Shown: positions 29,221 to 40,936, counted from the first letter of the stretch. The stretch: 64,000 nt of DNA from Rickettsia rhipicephali str. 3-7-female6-CWPP (GCF_000284075.1 NC_017042.1:1226369-1290368); one strand, 5' to 3'. A program made the numbers and translations. The notes: generated by a model not told the origin, from the letters alone.

Positions 29221-29698
29221 AATACCTATCATTATCATCATACACTCCCCAAATTACTTTCTTGGAAATCCAACCTGTGTAATCCTTACATGTAATTTGG
29301 CAGAATTGTTCTTTACATTTTTTTAAACTACAACGAACTTTTGGCATTAATTTTGCTATAACTCGGCTTTTAGGGTCTGCGGATTTGGTAAGTTCTATTT
29401 CCTTATCAGAAGTAATAACTACTGATCTTTTACCTGATAAAACGCTTGAATGTATCCAACCGCCTTCGCCATTAATGTCACGTACTTGTCGCCATTGCTT
29501 GTACTCTGCAGTTATTTCTACCGGTTCGCCTTTTTTAACAAAAACCCATTCTACGGCAGATTTAGTAGTTGGTCCGCTCCTTGCATTTACTTCATTAGAT
29601 TTTATTGAAACAAATCTCGGAATAGGCAATTTTTTATTATCGGCATTAATTGTTGTTGATAATATTACAATAATTAAAGTAATAAGAATTTTAATCAT
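29216..29698 (-). CDS. Secreted SH3-domain protein (COG3807-like)
   Basis: A 160-residue exported protein. A signal peptide ([18 protein letters not shown]) is followed by two bacterial SH3-like domains: [20 protein letters not shown] with [19 protein letters not shown], then a second, weaker repeat ([20 protein letters not shown] ... [15 protein letters not shown]). Such domains usually bind peptidoglycan or proteins in the periplasm. I chose the ATG at 29698, which overlaps the kefB stop by 8 nt (ATGATTAA), indicating translational coupling; an in-frame codon at 29722 would lie well inside kefB. The stop codon TAG lies in the terminal arm of RPE-1 copy 2, so the extreme C-terminus may have been trimmed or changed by that insertion. 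Confidence 0.8.
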   Translation of the reverse strand: MIKILITLIIVILSTTINADNKKLPIPRFVSIKSNEVNARSGPTTKSAVEWVFVKKGEPVEITAEYKQWRQVRDINGEGGWIHSSVLSGKRSVVITSDKEIELTKSADPKSRVIAKLMPKVRCSLKKCKEQFCQITCKDYTGWISKKVIWGVYDDNDRYY

Positions 29699-31418
29699 TA
29701 TATTCCGCTTCAGATAAAGCATCCTCTTTTTTTGCTATTATATAATTACCAAGCCTAAATTGTACTTTTATTCTATTAATTTCCTGCTCGCTAATACCTA
29801 TATTTTTTAGGACTGTTCCACCTATTTGTAATCCAGTCTCATAACTTTCCGGAATAATAGTTGTGGCACCTAAATCATAAAACTCTCTAGCATTTTTTAA
29901 ATTTTTTAACTTAACGACAACCGGTACATCCTGATAATTACCGCTAATTGTTTTAAGCGATTTCTTGATAGTTACTTGATTATTCATAGTAAGTATTATA
30001 GCGAATGCTCTTTCCGTACCTAATGCCTTTAGAGTATCGGCTTGCGATACATCACCTTTAAAAACCGGCAAACCGTTTGATAGCTCTTCTTTTACTCTAT
30101 CATCATCTAAATCAAGTATTACGTAACTTATACCTTCCGCTTCCAAAACTCTTGCTACCATTTTACCGGTATTACCGAGTCCGGCAATAATAATATGGTT
30201 TGTTAAATCTCTTGCCCCAAGCTCAATCATTTGAGTCGGAGTTTTACCAAGTCCTTTATCAACTTTCTCGGCAATCTTTTGCCCTAAAGCTGCGAGTAAT
30301 GGAGTAAGTGCCATAGTAAAAGTAACTACGAGTAATAATATATCGGCAGTACTTTCTTCTAATACTCCGCTATCTTTACCTAAACTGAATAATATAAAAC
30401 CAAACTCTCCGCCTTGCGATAATAATAAGCCTGAATAAAAAGCCACTCCTTTATTAAAACCGAATAAAATACAAAAAGCCGTTATGATTAAGGTTTTTAT
30501 ACCTATTAAAGCAATAGATAAAGTAAGAATATGAGATATTTTTTCATACATTTCTAGGGCATCGATATTCATACCCACGGTCATGAAAAACAATCCTAAA
30601 AATAAACTTTTGAAAGGATAAATACTTTCCTCTGCCTGCAATCTAAATTCAGTTTCCGCAACTAATACTCCGGCAACAAATGCTCCTAGAGCTAAAGATA
30701 AACCAAATGTTTCAGTAGCCCAAGCAGCAGAAAGTACTATTAACAAAGTCATCGAAATAGGTAACTCACTTGCATTATTACTTTCTGATGAAATGAATGA
30801 AAATACAGGACGAAGAAAAACACGACCGACAATAAATATTGTAAGTAAGGCCGTTACGGCTTTTAAGAGTGCAATACCAAGAGCCGCTGCAAGCGAGGCT
30901 TTATTGTTACCGGCAAGTAACGGAACTATCACAAGCAATGGCACTACGGCCAAATCTTGTAGTAACAGAATAGCTAAAGAAACTCTTCCTATTTGCGTTG
31001 ATTGACTACGATTTTCCTCAATAACCTGCATAACAAGTGCCGTAGATGAAAGGGCCAGACCACCACCGGTAATAATAGCCGCACTACTATTGCCGTCTAT
31101 AAGCACCATTGCACCAGCAATTACTATAGCGGTTGTTAAAACTTGCAAACTACCGAGACCAAATACATATCGTCTCATAGCTTTTAATCGCTCGAAGGAT
31201 AACTCAAGTCCTATCGCAAATAATAGAAATACTACACCAAGTTCACCTAATAACTTAGTTTGGTCATATGTTACGATTTTTAAACCGTGATCACCTATCG
31301 CGGCTCCGGCAATTAAGTAACCAAGTACCGGACTTAATCTAAGACGCTTAAGTATAGCCACGATAAAAACCGCAGTACCGAGTAAAATTATAACGTTAAT
31401 AAGAATATGATCGTTCAT
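29691..31418 (-). CDS. kefB: Cation:proton antiporter, KefB/KefC type (CPA2)
   Basis: A 575-residue inner-membrane protein. About 12 hydrophobic helices form the CPA2 exchanger domain (SPVLGYLIAGAAIGDHGLKI, then LGVVFLLFAIGLELSFERL, then GGGLALSSTALVMQVIEENR with LLQDLAVVPLL). A C-terminal cytosolic RCK/TrkA-N domain with a Rossmann signature (HIIIAGLGNTGKMVARVLEA, then VILDLDDDRV) follows from about residue 400. It likely exchanges K+ (or Na+) for protons under nucleotide control. I chose the ATG at 31418, which overlaps the rsfS TGA as ATGA. It is the middle gene of rsfS-kefB-SH3. The exact ion is not readable. Confidence 0.9.
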   Translation of the reverse strand: MNDHILINVIILLGTAVFIVAILKRLRLSPVLGYLIAGAAIGDHGLKIVTYDQTKLLGELGVVFLLFAIGLELSFERLKAMRRYVFGLGSLQVLTTAIVIAGAMVLIDGNSSAAIITGGGLALSSTALVMQVIEENRSQSTQIGRVSLAILLLQDLAVVPLLVIVPLLAGNNKASLAAALGIALLKAVTALLTIFIVGRVFLRPVFSFISSESNNASELPISMTLLIVLSAAWATETFGLSLALGAFVAGVLVAETEFRLQAEESIYPFKSLFLGLFFMTVGMNIDALEMYEKISHILTLSIALIGIKTLIITAFCILFGFNKGVAFYSGLLLSQGGEFGFILFSLGKDSGVLEESTADILLLVVTFTMALTPLLAALGQKIAEKVDKGLGKTPTQMIELGARDLTNHIIIAGLGNTGKMVARVLEAEGISYVILDLDDDRVKEELSNGLPVFKGDVSQADTLKALGTERAFAIILTMNNQVTIKKSLKTISGNYQDVPVVVKLKNLKNAREFYDLGATTIIPESYETGLQIGGTVLKNIGISEQEINRIKVQFRLGNYIIAKKEDALSEAEYND

Positions 31419-31741
31419 CTTTTCCAAATTTCTTCTAACTTAAAATGCTCCCGTACTTCAGGATAAAAAATATTAATTAAAATAGTACCTGCATCTATTA
31501 GTACCCATTCTGATTTACCAAGCCCCTCAATATTACTATTTATACCAGCATTATTTTTTAATTCTAAAGCTACATATTCAGCAATTGCTCTAACATTTTT
31601 AGTCGAACGACCACTAGCAAATATAATATAATCGGCTAATTTATGTTTTCCTGTTAAATCAATTACCTCAATATCTTCTGCTTTTTTCTCACTTAAACAT
31701 TCTAAGATAAATAATTTTAATTCTTCAGTTTCTTTTTTCAT
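31415..31741 (-). CDS. rsfS: Ribosomal silencing factor RsfS
   Basis: A 108-residue member of the RsfS/Iojap family: ECLSEKKAEDIEVIDLTGK, LADYIIFASGRSTKNVRAIA, SEWVLIDAGTILINIFYPEV and REHFKLEEIW are the conserved stretches. It binds uL14 on the 50S subunit and blocks subunit joining when nutrients are scarce. The length is complete. It heads a tightly overlapping three-gene operon with kefB and the SH3 protein. Confidence 0.93.
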   Translation of the reverse strand: MKKETEELKLFILECLSEKKAEDIEVIDLTGKHKLADYIIFASGRSTKNVRAIAEYVALELKNNAGINSNIEGLGKSEWVLIDAGTILINIFYPEVREHFKLEEIWKR

Positions 31742-31895
31742 AATAATTAATAAATGACATAATAATATTAATTATTATATGCATAAGAGTCAATTTTATC
31801 AATGAATGTTTAAAATTCTATAATAAAAATTCATATAAAGCTTTACTTTAAGCAAAAAAACTTTAATTAATACTTAAATTAATACTGATAAAATA

Positions 31896-32135
31896 ATGGC
31901 AATATCTATAGAAGAGTTAGAAAAAATACTTAAAGAATCATTTCCGAACAGTACAATGAAAATTACTGATTTAGTAGGAGATCAAGACCATTATGCCTTA
32001 GAAATATCAGACGTTCAATTTAATGGACTTTCTTTAATTAATCAACATAAATTAGTAAAAAACGCCCTGTCTGAAATATTAAATAAAAAACTACATGCAA
32101 TTACCATAAAAACTATCGCAGTTCCCGAAAAATAA
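31896..32135 (+). CDS. BolA/IbaG family protein
   Basis: A 79-residue BolA-like protein: an N-terminal helix (IEELEKILKESFPNSTMKI), a strand (HYALEISDVQFNGLSLINQH), and the class-defining C-terminal KLVKNALSEILNKKLHAITIK. BolA proteins pair with monothiol glutaredoxins in iron-sulfur handling. It stands alone on the plus strand, divergent from rsfS, with an AT-rich 154-nt gap that must carry both promoters. Confidence 0.9.
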   Translation: MAISIEELEKILKESFPNSTMKITDLVGDQDHYALEISDVQFNGLSLINQHKLVKNALSEILNKKLHAITIKTIAVPEK

Positions 32136-32231
32136 TTACAGATATTAATATAATAATCCTTATACAAATTCAACTTATCATTTAATTTTATGCAAACAGC
32201 TGATTATATAGTAATCCGCTATTCGGTGTGT

Positions 32232-32269
32232 AATTAAGAATAAGGATTTTAAAATCCTTATTCTTAATT
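32232..32269. terminator. Perfect palindrome, probable terminator of the OmpA-paralog pseudogene
   Basis: AATTAAGAATAAGGATTTT is followed directly by its exact reverse complement (19-bp arms). It lies 11 nt past the barrel stop at 32281, matching the position of the ompA terminator at 49.2 kb. Being symmetric, it could also end bolA transcripts. Confidence 0.7.
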
Positions 32270-32508
32270 GATGCAGGTTTTTAGAAGTTTGCTTTAAGTC
32301 TTAGCGTACCGGACTGGGCATGGTATTTTTTAGCTAAGTTCAGACTGTAATGCACTCCGTACTCCATTCTACCCTTCTTAATTACTTTACTGCACCTGCC
32401 CCTAAATCATATAGCATTTTAGTAGGTTTAGGTGCTGGTACCGGTAGAGGCTTACTAAGACCGTTAAGATCTGCAACGATTGCCGGTGTTTTACCTTTAA
32501 AGTCGTAA

Positions 32509-33601
32509 TTAACGCGAGTTTCGAATTAACAGAGCATAGAATTTAGACTAGCAAGAGAGATGTAATAGAAGGTTTATTATCAGACATTTGATAATTTATC
32601 AGTGCTGCAACCATATGAACAAAGGCATTTGTAACTGATCTATGCTTTGAATGCTCAAACTTACTCAATAGTTTAATTTTGCTAAAAACAGATTCTATCA
32701 ATGATCTTTTAAGCAATAATATTTTATCCAACATAGACATAAGCTTATTTTTCATATTTTTCTTTACTCTAGTTACTATAAAAACTCCTTGCTCTAAAAG
32801 TTGTTGAAATAATTTTTGTGAAATATAATCACGATCTCCAAATATTTTACCAAAAAGATTTTTTATCATCAATTCTAGCTGTTTTCTATCATCCTTATTA
32901 CCAGGACTAAAAGATGCTTTAACTTATACCACCAGCTCTATTAATTATTAAATGTAGTTTGAGTCCATAGAACCAACCTTTTGTTGTTGCACCACGTGCT
33001 GCTATACTAGCAAACACTTTATGCATTGAAATACGATATTTCTTGCATACCTCTATACTACTTGAATCTACAAATAGATAGTCCGTCACACTGATCCAAA
33101 ATAGAATTTAATATTAATACTAATAGTGGTAAATGTGGACCTATTATTTTTATAAATTGGCTATAAGCTTACTAACTGAAAATCTCTTTGATGATGAATC
33201 CATATCTGTTTCAGATAATAGTTTTTAAAACAATCATAAGATGACTGTCAGTAACCTATTATAATCGTTATTACCTCACTTCTATGCAGTCTACTTTTTG
33301 GACCAGATTTGTTGTTATTTTGAGTAATTGAATTTGTATGCTTATCTAATTCTTGCAAATCGACGTAGCAAAATATTTCTATAAAATCTATGCTCATATC
33401 ATAGGTTATTGCTCTTTATATTATTTTTCAATAACCTATAAACTTTTTTCTAATACTGTAAAGACACTACCTTAATTCAAACCTTAATTCAAAACGTGTG
33501 TTTTCTCACTAATTTTATAACAAAAACAGTATTATTAATACACTCGTAACCTAGTGATTATCAGCTATACAACGCCTTTATTAATACGAAATTCGCGTTA
33601 A
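32509..33601. mobile_element. IS982-like insertion sequence, degenerate, inside the autotransporter pseudogene
   Basis: The ends are inverted repeats matching at 18 of 20 positions: reverse complement of 32509-32528 (TAATTCGAAACTCGCGTTAA) against 33582-33601 (TAATACGAAATTCGCGTTAA). GTAA flanks both sides (32505-32508 and 33602-33605), a possible 4-bp target duplication. The length of about 1.09 kb suits the family. Joining the flanks brings the two barrel halves together at a point matching rOmpA (PELYAMVDYAFKSKVPAI). Confidence 0.7.
32543..33397 (-). pseudogene. IS982 family transposase, degraded
   Basis: From a start at 33397 (SIDFIEIFCYVDLQELDKH), fragments of an IS982 DDE transposase follow: KYRISMHKVFASIAARGATT, KGWFYGLKLHLIINRAGG, KASFSPGNKDDRKQLELMIK, then an open C-terminal part (FGDRDYISQKLFQQLLEQGV, LMSMLDKILLLKRSLIESVF, SKFEHSKHRSVTNAFVHMVA). 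Stops and frameshifts near 32925, 33080 and 33235 break it. The C-terminal 109 codons remain open from 32872. The element is immobile by itself. Confidence 0.8.
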
Positions 33602-36600
33602 GTAATAAAGACATGAATTTGCGGTCTAATTATGAATTCATCCTTATAGTAGGTTGTCTTAATTTCACCGCTGAGTATACTTTCAACCTTGTTATATTGA
33701 CGTTTCTGAATAGTTAGGTTTTGGAAAGAAGTACCGTATTCCTGATAACCGGAATCTTTACCTTAGTAAGCCTGATTCCTGCCATCAGTACAAATGAAGT
33801 TTCTTTCCATAGATAATTATAACCCCCAACTACTTGACCGCTATAAGAAGTTGAATGATACTTACCGTGTGCTGTTTCACAACCGCCTATAATATTACGT
33901 AGTTCATTAGTTTTAATATCACTTCGTGCATAGGTGGTTACGCCTTCTATAAATAGGTTATTTATAAAGTTATATAAACCGTATATAGAGCCCATATTAG
34001 TTCCGACCTTAGGCCGGCTTTAGCATTTTGGTAACGTAACTTCGTATCGACTCTAGTATAAGCAGCACCAAGAACTATATATCGTTTATAACGGTATCAA
34101 CCTCGATTGAGCCACCGGTAGATTTAGCTTTATAACCACTAAGTTAAGTCCGTTAAAGGCTTTTTTGTACTGCCTTACCGTAATATAGGCTAGCCCATAC
34201 CCCGTAAATGGAATTATTAGCTTTACTTTCATCAAGTTCACAATGCAGGATTCGTAGCTTTTTGATTACCGATACTAGTATTATCTTGTGCAACATTAAA
34301 GCCGTCGTTCGCTTTAGCACGACTTATTCCGCTACCTGAGCTTCCACCGCTACTTGTACCTGCAGAATTATCTCGGCTACTACCTATAGCAGACATATCG
34401 CTACCGGAACTACTTCCCATGCCGTTAATATTATTAGCGGGAGAAACACCTGTTGCTTTAGGATTACCGCTATTACCGTATGGACTACTTCCGCTGTTGG
34501 TTACACCGCCTTTAGTTGTACCTCCCAAACTAAAACTGCTCCCTTGTGCTGAAGAGTTACCGCTATTAGCAGGAGCAATATCGGTTGCAGCAGGACTATT
34601 ATAACTTGAGGCCACCGGCACCACTCTGACCACTAGAAGCCGTTGATGGACTGTATACATCCGAACCGGAAACTGGACTATTGTAGCTTGAGCCACCTGT
34701 TGATGGACTGTTATAGCCCGTAGTACCTCCAAAACTACCACCTCCTCCGGTTGATAACTGGTTAGCGCCTACGTTTGAGGTTGGAGTCGTTACGACCGAA
34801 GCATTTGGACCGTCAGGATTGCCTCCGACATTAGCAGGACCGTTAGGACCAAAGCCTCTTCCTGTACCAGGTCCGTTAGGACTAAATCCGCCTGTGCCTG
34901 TTACCGCTTTTTGTAACCATACATCATCATCGAATTTATGACTACCGCCGTTAATCGGTGCTTGTACAAGTGCAGCATTAGTGTATTCCGCTGAAGAGTT
35001 GCTGCTGCTCCCTTTTTTGAAGTTCTCTGAAACGATTTTTGTTTTGTAATTAAATTTTGTTGTTGCTCTTGGCACTTTAACACCGCCGACCGTGGCTGAC
35101 GGAATGTCTAAACTTCTACTGTTATAACCGGTAAATACCGCTGATTTACCGGCATCAATAGTAATATCTTTAGCATAGGTATCCCCTTTTACCATGCCTT
35201 TATTACTACTGAACTAGTTTAAGGTTTAAATTCTCACCGCCTAAATCATCGGTAAAACCATTATTAGCGTTAAATCGTTAAATATTGCCGTACCTTGATT
35301 ATTAGTCTTGGTTGTTATACTCGAGTAAAAATCTTCGCTATCGATTGTGATTTTACTGTCTACACCGTTGAACTGAACGGTTTTAAGGTGATTTGAGTCT
35401 GAACCTACCGAACCACTACCGCTAGATCCAGTTGTTAAATCATTTGATATTGCAAGAGTATGGATTTTATTACCTGTGGTCGTAATTGATTCATTTATTA
35501 TACTTGTATTATTAAGGCTTAAAGTTGTAGACTGAGCAGTAGTAAATGAAATTGAGCCTGTTTTCACGGTACCTTGAATTGTAACATCACCCCCATCTAT
35601 TTGAACTATATCGACCATTCCTTTAGTACCTATTATACTACCGGAATAATAATAGCGGTAGATTCATCAAAAATTACCACGCTATCCTCAGGATTTATAG
35701 CTAAAGCAAAAGGAGAAAAGCTTGATCCTTCAGAAATATCTAAACTATTAGTTGTTCCCTTAAATTTTATGTTGCCACCATTTATTAATATTACATATCC
35801 TGCATTAATACCTCCGGTACAATTTAATACATCACCGCTAATAGTTATATCACCAACTTTTGAAGTACTGCTACCTATAACTCCACTAACGCTGCTTGGA
35901 CCGGTAAACATTAAATCCACAGCTTTACCGCCTGTGATGTTAATACCACTGGTTAAATTAGTTGCTTGAGTAAACACTATATTACCCGTGCCGGTTCCTT
36001 GGATTTCAGCAATTGACATATTACCGCCGGCGTTAATCGTAACGGTACTGTTGTCAGCACCCACTTTTAACATTGCAAGGTTCGTAATTGTATTCGTTGA
36101 GTTGCCGTTACCGTCAACTGTACTTATAGTACCGTTAGTACCTCCGGTACTTGTTATATTACCGGTAATAGCTGATGTTATATTATTTGCTATATCACTA
36201 GCAAATATTGCGGTACCGGCATTATTTTGGAAATTCATATTACCGTCAATCTTTACAGCCCCAAGCTCGCTATTAATAGGACCGGAAGGAGTGGAGAAAA
36301 AACATTTACTATCATATAGCAACTTTTGCAATGAATACGTCGATATTTGGGGTATTAAGAGCAGTTATTACCCAGTGTTCTGTGCCCTGTAAGTTGTACT
36401 TTACTCACCAGATTTGCTTTTGTTCCGATAGCATATTTATTAGCCATACCATCTATTGTTAACTTGCTATTAGCATTTCTTGCATTTATCTCAACTACAC
36501 CGGTATTTGGAACAACTGGCTCTATATTACCTGTTAACTCTATAGTACTGTTCTTGCCGCTAGCTACGGTAGTCATTAACTTTAAAACAGATGCGGGATT

Positions 36601-39231
36601 CACGCATGTAACACCTGGTGCATCTAATGGAAAATCACCGTTTAATGCATCAAGGGCATAAACGGCTGGTCCAGCATTAACCTCACCGATATTAATTTTG
36701 GCAATCTTAGCCGAGGTAAGTGATGCATAGGCAAAAACCCCGCCAACAGCAATATTAAGCACTGCAGTATTACTCATATCAAGTCCATTTGTACCTAACG
36801 TAGCATTAGTACCAACAACGCCGACATTACCACTAACATTTATAACAGTAAGGGGATTTGCCTTTGTGCTAAGAGTTTCATTACCCAAATTACCCTGCAA
36901 AGTTAACACATTGTTATTAGGTATAAGTACTAGAAGTACTACTTAAATTGACGCTACCGCCTCCACCGGCAAAACCATCGACACTATTCATAAAGGTAAC
37001 TTGTCGATTTTTGCTAGTAGTTAAACCAAATACGGCTTTAGTATTATTCAAATTAATAGCACTTCCTAGAGTTAAAGCCTTGTTAGATACATCTATCGTA
37101 AATGCTGCAGCTGCATTTCCCTGCCCGTTAATTGTGTTTACCGTACCTATACTTGAATCAGTAGCCGTTAAAGTAGTGCCGGTAATGTTCCTGTGTTCCC
37201 GTTTTTGATTTGGCTGTTAAGTAAATCACCTGCAGGATTTGCTCCCGAAAACTCTAAAACACCGCCATTGGTAAAATCCACGCTACCGCTTGTTGTAAGC
37301 GAGTCTTGTAAATTCGCCACAGCATTGTTACCAAGTGTTAAAGAAGTAGCGGATACACTTTTTTGAAAGATAACCGTTTTATTACCTGCTACATTAACAG
37401 TAATTGTTCCAATATTATTTATGACTCCAGTAACGTTACCACCTCCTAAAAATACTAAATTACCGTGTTAGTTGCTGCACTACTTGTCACTGCTACTAAA
37501 GTACCAGTATCATTAACGTTAACCGTACCTGCAGACCCTTTAAAATCAGTCTATCCTGTAATAACTGTTGTGTTAATAGTTCCGGCCCCGCCAAAAGTTG
37601 CATTACCGGTAATATTTCCTGCATATGTTCCTGTTCCGACAGTAACATTACCCGTAGTATTTGTTGTAAGTTGGCCTCCTCCGACCGCAGCATTACTGGT
37701 AAAACCATCCGCAGCTGTAGCTACCACACCTGCATTATTTATGGTAAGAGTAGTTACACTAGATGCTCCGACTATCACAACATTCCCTGCTCTGTTAATA
37801 TTCAAAGCTGCAATACCTGTTACAGGTCCAAGCGTACCGGCTCCTAAAACATTAACAATGCCATTAACACCTCCGCTACTTGTTACTGCCGCTAAATTAC
37901 CGCCCGCAGCAAGGTTTATTGTACCAGCATTATTGCCCTGAACATTTAATATATTTGCACTTCCTCCTAATTTATTATCTATATTACCACCGGTAGCCCC
38001 AACAACATTCTTACCATCAGCGATTGTTATTTGTGCAGCCGTACCTTTAAAATCTATATCAGAAATTACATCTTGCTGAAATCGTACTAATCCGCCCGCG
38101 CCGGTATCCAATTGCCGTTACCCAATCCACACCATACGGCGTGTCTACTCCTATATTAATAGGCTGATACTGGTTCCCTATCTGAATAGTTTGAGCAAAG
38201 ATGGTTCCTGTAATTGTAGCTGGATTTTGATTTAGAGGAGCTCCTATCCCATCGGTAAAAAATTTGTTAAGCCTTATTGTCCCTCCTGTTCCATTACCGC
38301 TACCTGCATTAAGTGCAATTTCTCGGCTACCGGAAGCCACGTGTACTCTTAATTGACCATCTACATCATTTGCTGGAACTAGGTTGAAACTAGCCACAAA
38401 TTCTGCAGCATTTGGCGATTCATTACTTACGTCATAAGTAGCATTTTGGCCGCCGAACTTGATACTATTTTCTATAGGTTGTATATCCATAACTTCATTA
38501 AAGTAAAGACCTACGGCTGGTGAAGTATCAGTAGCAAAATTAAGTAGCTGATTATTTGCAATATTAAAAGTTTTTGCCTTAATCCAACTTGGATGTTTAA
38601 ATTAAAAGTCAGTGTCAATCTGTAACGTAAGATCTGCCTGGCCTTGAACAGAAGTTACTATACTACCTGGACCTGAGAAATAAAGGCGATTCTATTATCA
38701 CCAGTAGGAGGAAAAAGTGATGTAGCCTGAAAAATCAAAGTACTAGCTAAATCGTTAAAATTAAAGCTGTTAAAATAGTAAGGTATTCCCTGGTGCTTCT
38801 CCTGGTCCTGGAGCAAAAGGAGGAACCGCTGCAAGTGCTTGTGCATTTGTAACTGGCGTACCTGTTAAAGTGATGTTTATAGCGTTAGGGACATCTACAA
38901 CGAGCCCGACATTTTCTTTAGTAAGATCAACAGGTATAACCGGTCCAAGAGTTATGTTATTTGGACAGTCATTGTTGCATTATTAAAGGTATCTAAATAT
39001 ATAGCAGGAATTGCTGACACATCTGCAGTAAAATTATTTACTTCGCCAAGGGTTACAAATGAACCTGGTACATATGCTCCTCTGTCAAAAGCACTACCAT
39101 CAGCTACTGAGCCACCCCCTACTGTTACGATTCGGTTAGCAGTACCAAGGGCACTAGTGCTAGCAAGCATCAATGCCGCAGTTGATGCAAACATGCCTTT
39201 TTTATTAAATTTTTTATCGTTGACTTGACAT

Positions 39232-39532
39232 AATATCTCCTAAATTTGGGCTTAATTTTTCTAACTTATGATTTTGTTGTATAAATAACATATTATAGTT
39301 GAAAAACATTAATTAAATACTAAAATATCTATAAAAATACTTATAAATAAGGTATTTTCTATATAGAAAAAGTATGATTACTTTTTCTTGTTCAAAATAA
39401 ATTAAACTTTATGTACTTTTTATAGAAATTCGGTAAATCGTATATAAAACTTAAGAAACACAAGGGTAAAACCTATCTATTTTAGCTTCTTAGTGAAAAC
39501 CGCAAAACTTTATTAATTTTTGTATCTCTTAT
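39232..39532. other. AT-rich upstream region of the autotransporter pseudogene
   Basis: About 300 nt of very AT-rich DNA with no coding frame. It must hold the former promoter of the minus-strand autotransporter gene. I see no convincing -35/-10 pair or operator. Confidence 0.5.
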
Positions 39533-39680
39533 GTCATTCCTGCGGAAGCAGGAATCCAGTAATCTTTAATGTCATCCCGCAACTTGATTGCGGGATCTCA
39601 GGACACAGTCTGTTATACAAGATCGGGGCCAAGTCACGGTATGACAGCAAAAAAGACTGGATTCCCGCTTCCGCGGGTAA
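39533..39680. repeat. Compound inverted repeat of the CATTCC/CATCCC family
   Basis: GTCATTCCTGCGGAAGCAGG opens it, a nested GTCATCCCGCAACTTGATTG/CGGGATC hairpin follows, and GGATTCCCGCTTCCGCGGG closes it. Frames across it are repeat translations. Confidence 0.75.
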
Positions 39681-39834
39681 AACATAAGGGCCATACAACA
39701 AAGCCGTAGGACTGATACAATGACGCTTAGAACCTAACAACACCACTTTTTCTAGGTAAAATCTATAAATTTTTACATAAACAAATTGATTTGCTAAGAA
39801 TAATAGAGTATATAGTATAGACATCATTAATTAT

Positions 39835-39911
<77 letters not shown>

Positions 39912-39928
39912 TAAAAACATAAATTATA

Positions 39929-40144
39929 ATGTCAAAAGACGACCTCATTCAGTTTACAGGTACAGTACTTGAACTTTTACCTAATGCTACTTTCAGAGTA
40001 AAGCTTGAGAATGATCATGTAATTATTGCTCATACTGCCGGTAGGATGCGTAAAAATCGTATCAGAATATTACTAGGAGATAAAGTTATGGTAGAAATGA
40101 CTCCTTATGATTTAACTAAGGGGCGTGTGATTCATCGTCACTAG
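39929..40144 (+). CDS. infA: Translation initiation factor IF-1
   Basis: A 71-residue S1/OB-fold protein. It contains the whole IF-1 pattern: [60 protein letters not shown]. It binds the 30S A site during initiation. The length is normal. It is followed by maf after 11 nt, so the two are co-transcribed, possibly together with the tRNA upstream. Confidence 0.97.
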
Positions 40145-40155
40145 TCTTTATAAGT

Positions 40156-40803
40156 ATGAAGCAGAACAGAAAAAACCTACCGATTATATTAGTATCAAGC
40201 TCTCCTGCAAGAATTGAGTTACTAAATAGAATCAAAATTATCCCTTCACAAGTTATTCCGGCAGATATAGACGAAACACCTAATTTGTGTGAATTACCCG
40301 CTCCCTTAACCATAAGACTTGCTTACGAAAAAGCTATAAAAATTGCATCTCAAATAGAGGAATCAGCTATAATTATAGCTGCCGATACCGTAGCGGCAGT
40401 AGGTAGAAGAATATTGCCGAAAGCTACTACTTATGAAGAAGTCAAGAATTGTATTAAGATGTTATCCGGGCGTCGTCATCGTGTCTATACAGGTTTATGT
40501 ATTATCAAAAAAGAGAATGATCAGCTTACAGTTAGACAAAAAATAGTTCAGACTATTGTTAAGTTCAAAAAATTAAGTGATGAAGAGATTAATTTTTATT
40601 GTTCTTTGGATGAGGGAATAGATAAAGCCGGCGGATGTAAAATTTCCGGTTATGCAGAAGCTTTTATCTCATTTATTTCCGGCTCATATTCAAATGTTAT
40701 GGGATTACCTTTATTTGAAACAGTAAATGCTCTAACTTCTTTAGGTTTTAGATGTTCAAGTGTCATTCCTGCAAAAATGAATTATTGTCATTCCGCGACT
40801 TGA
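40156..40803 (+). CDS. maf: Maf family nucleotide pyrophosphatase
   Basis: A 215-residue Maf protein. It has the N-terminal nucleotide loop [16 protein letters not shown], then [43 protein letters not shown], and [20 protein letters not shown] ... [14 protein letters not shown]. It probably hydrolyses non-canonical or pyrimidine NTPs in the cytoplasm; it is 'septum formation inhibitor' in older usage. The last 15 or so codons ([12 protein letters not shown]) come from a dispersed palindromic repeat rather than the family sequence, so the natural C-terminus was replaced. The catalytic core is intact. Confidence 0.9.
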   Translation: MKQNRKNLPIILVSSSPARIELLNRIKIIPSQVIPADIDETPNLCELPAPLTIRLAYEKAIKIASQIEESAIIIAADTVAAVGRRILPKATTYEEVKNCIKMLSGRRHRVYTGLCIIKKENDQLTVRQKIVQTIVKFKKLSDEEINFYCSLDEGIDKAGGCKISGYAEAFISFISGSYSNVMGLPLFETVNALTSLGFRCSSVIPAKMNYCHSAT

Positions 40804-40886
40804 TCACGGAATCTAGTTAAAAATACTAAAATTATTAATATAATAATTTGTTTTTCTAGACCCCGTGGTCAAGCCACGAGGTGACA
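40761..40886. repeat. Compound CATTCC-type inverted repeat at the maf 3' end
   Basis: GTCATTCCTGCAAAAATG, then GTCATTCCGCGACTTGATCA and CGGAATC, then CCCCGTGGTCAAGCCACGAG. At least three hairpin units; the first two are read through by maf, which stops at 40803. Confidence 0.75.
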
Positions 40887-40936
40887 TTAAATGTTTTTGG
40901 ATTCCTGCGATCCACGCACATAAATTACCTAACTAC

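Larger units (their letters stand above)
32281..39231 (-). pseudogene. Autotransporter (Sca family) paralogous to rOmpA, degraded and IS-interrupted
   Basis: With an RBS (GGAGAT) and ATG at 39231, the gene opens with a Sca-type leader; after an early frameshift it reads MFASTAALMLASTSALGTA. A long passenger follows in about ten fragments. The piece at 35633-36331 parallels rOmpA closely (LKVGADNSTVTINAGGN, IAEIQGTGTGNIVFTQATN, SSVSGVIGSSTSKVGDI). A Gly/Ser/Pro/Asn-rich zone (34238-35195) follows. The C-terminal barrel is recognisable at 33714-33995 (SIYGLYNFINNLFIEGVTTY, matching SLYGLYNVPYENLFVEAIAS of rOmpA) and at 32281-32508 (YDFKGKTPAIVADLNGLSKP, then MEYGVHYSLNLAKKYHAQSG, ending in Phe). 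An IS982-like element splits the barrel. The intact gene would have encoded roughly 1,900 residues. I do not assign an Sca number. No fragment should make a surface adhesin. Confidence 0.85.

Noticed and set aside
35574..37941. Plus-strand frames across the autotransporter pseudogene
   Set aside because: Antisense shadows of the Thr/Gly/Asn-rich passenger; they lack starts and known domains.
39534..39827. 97-codon minus-strand frame upstream of the tRNA
   Set aside because: Half of it is translated palindromic repeat (LPAEAGIQSF); no ribosome site or homologous domain.
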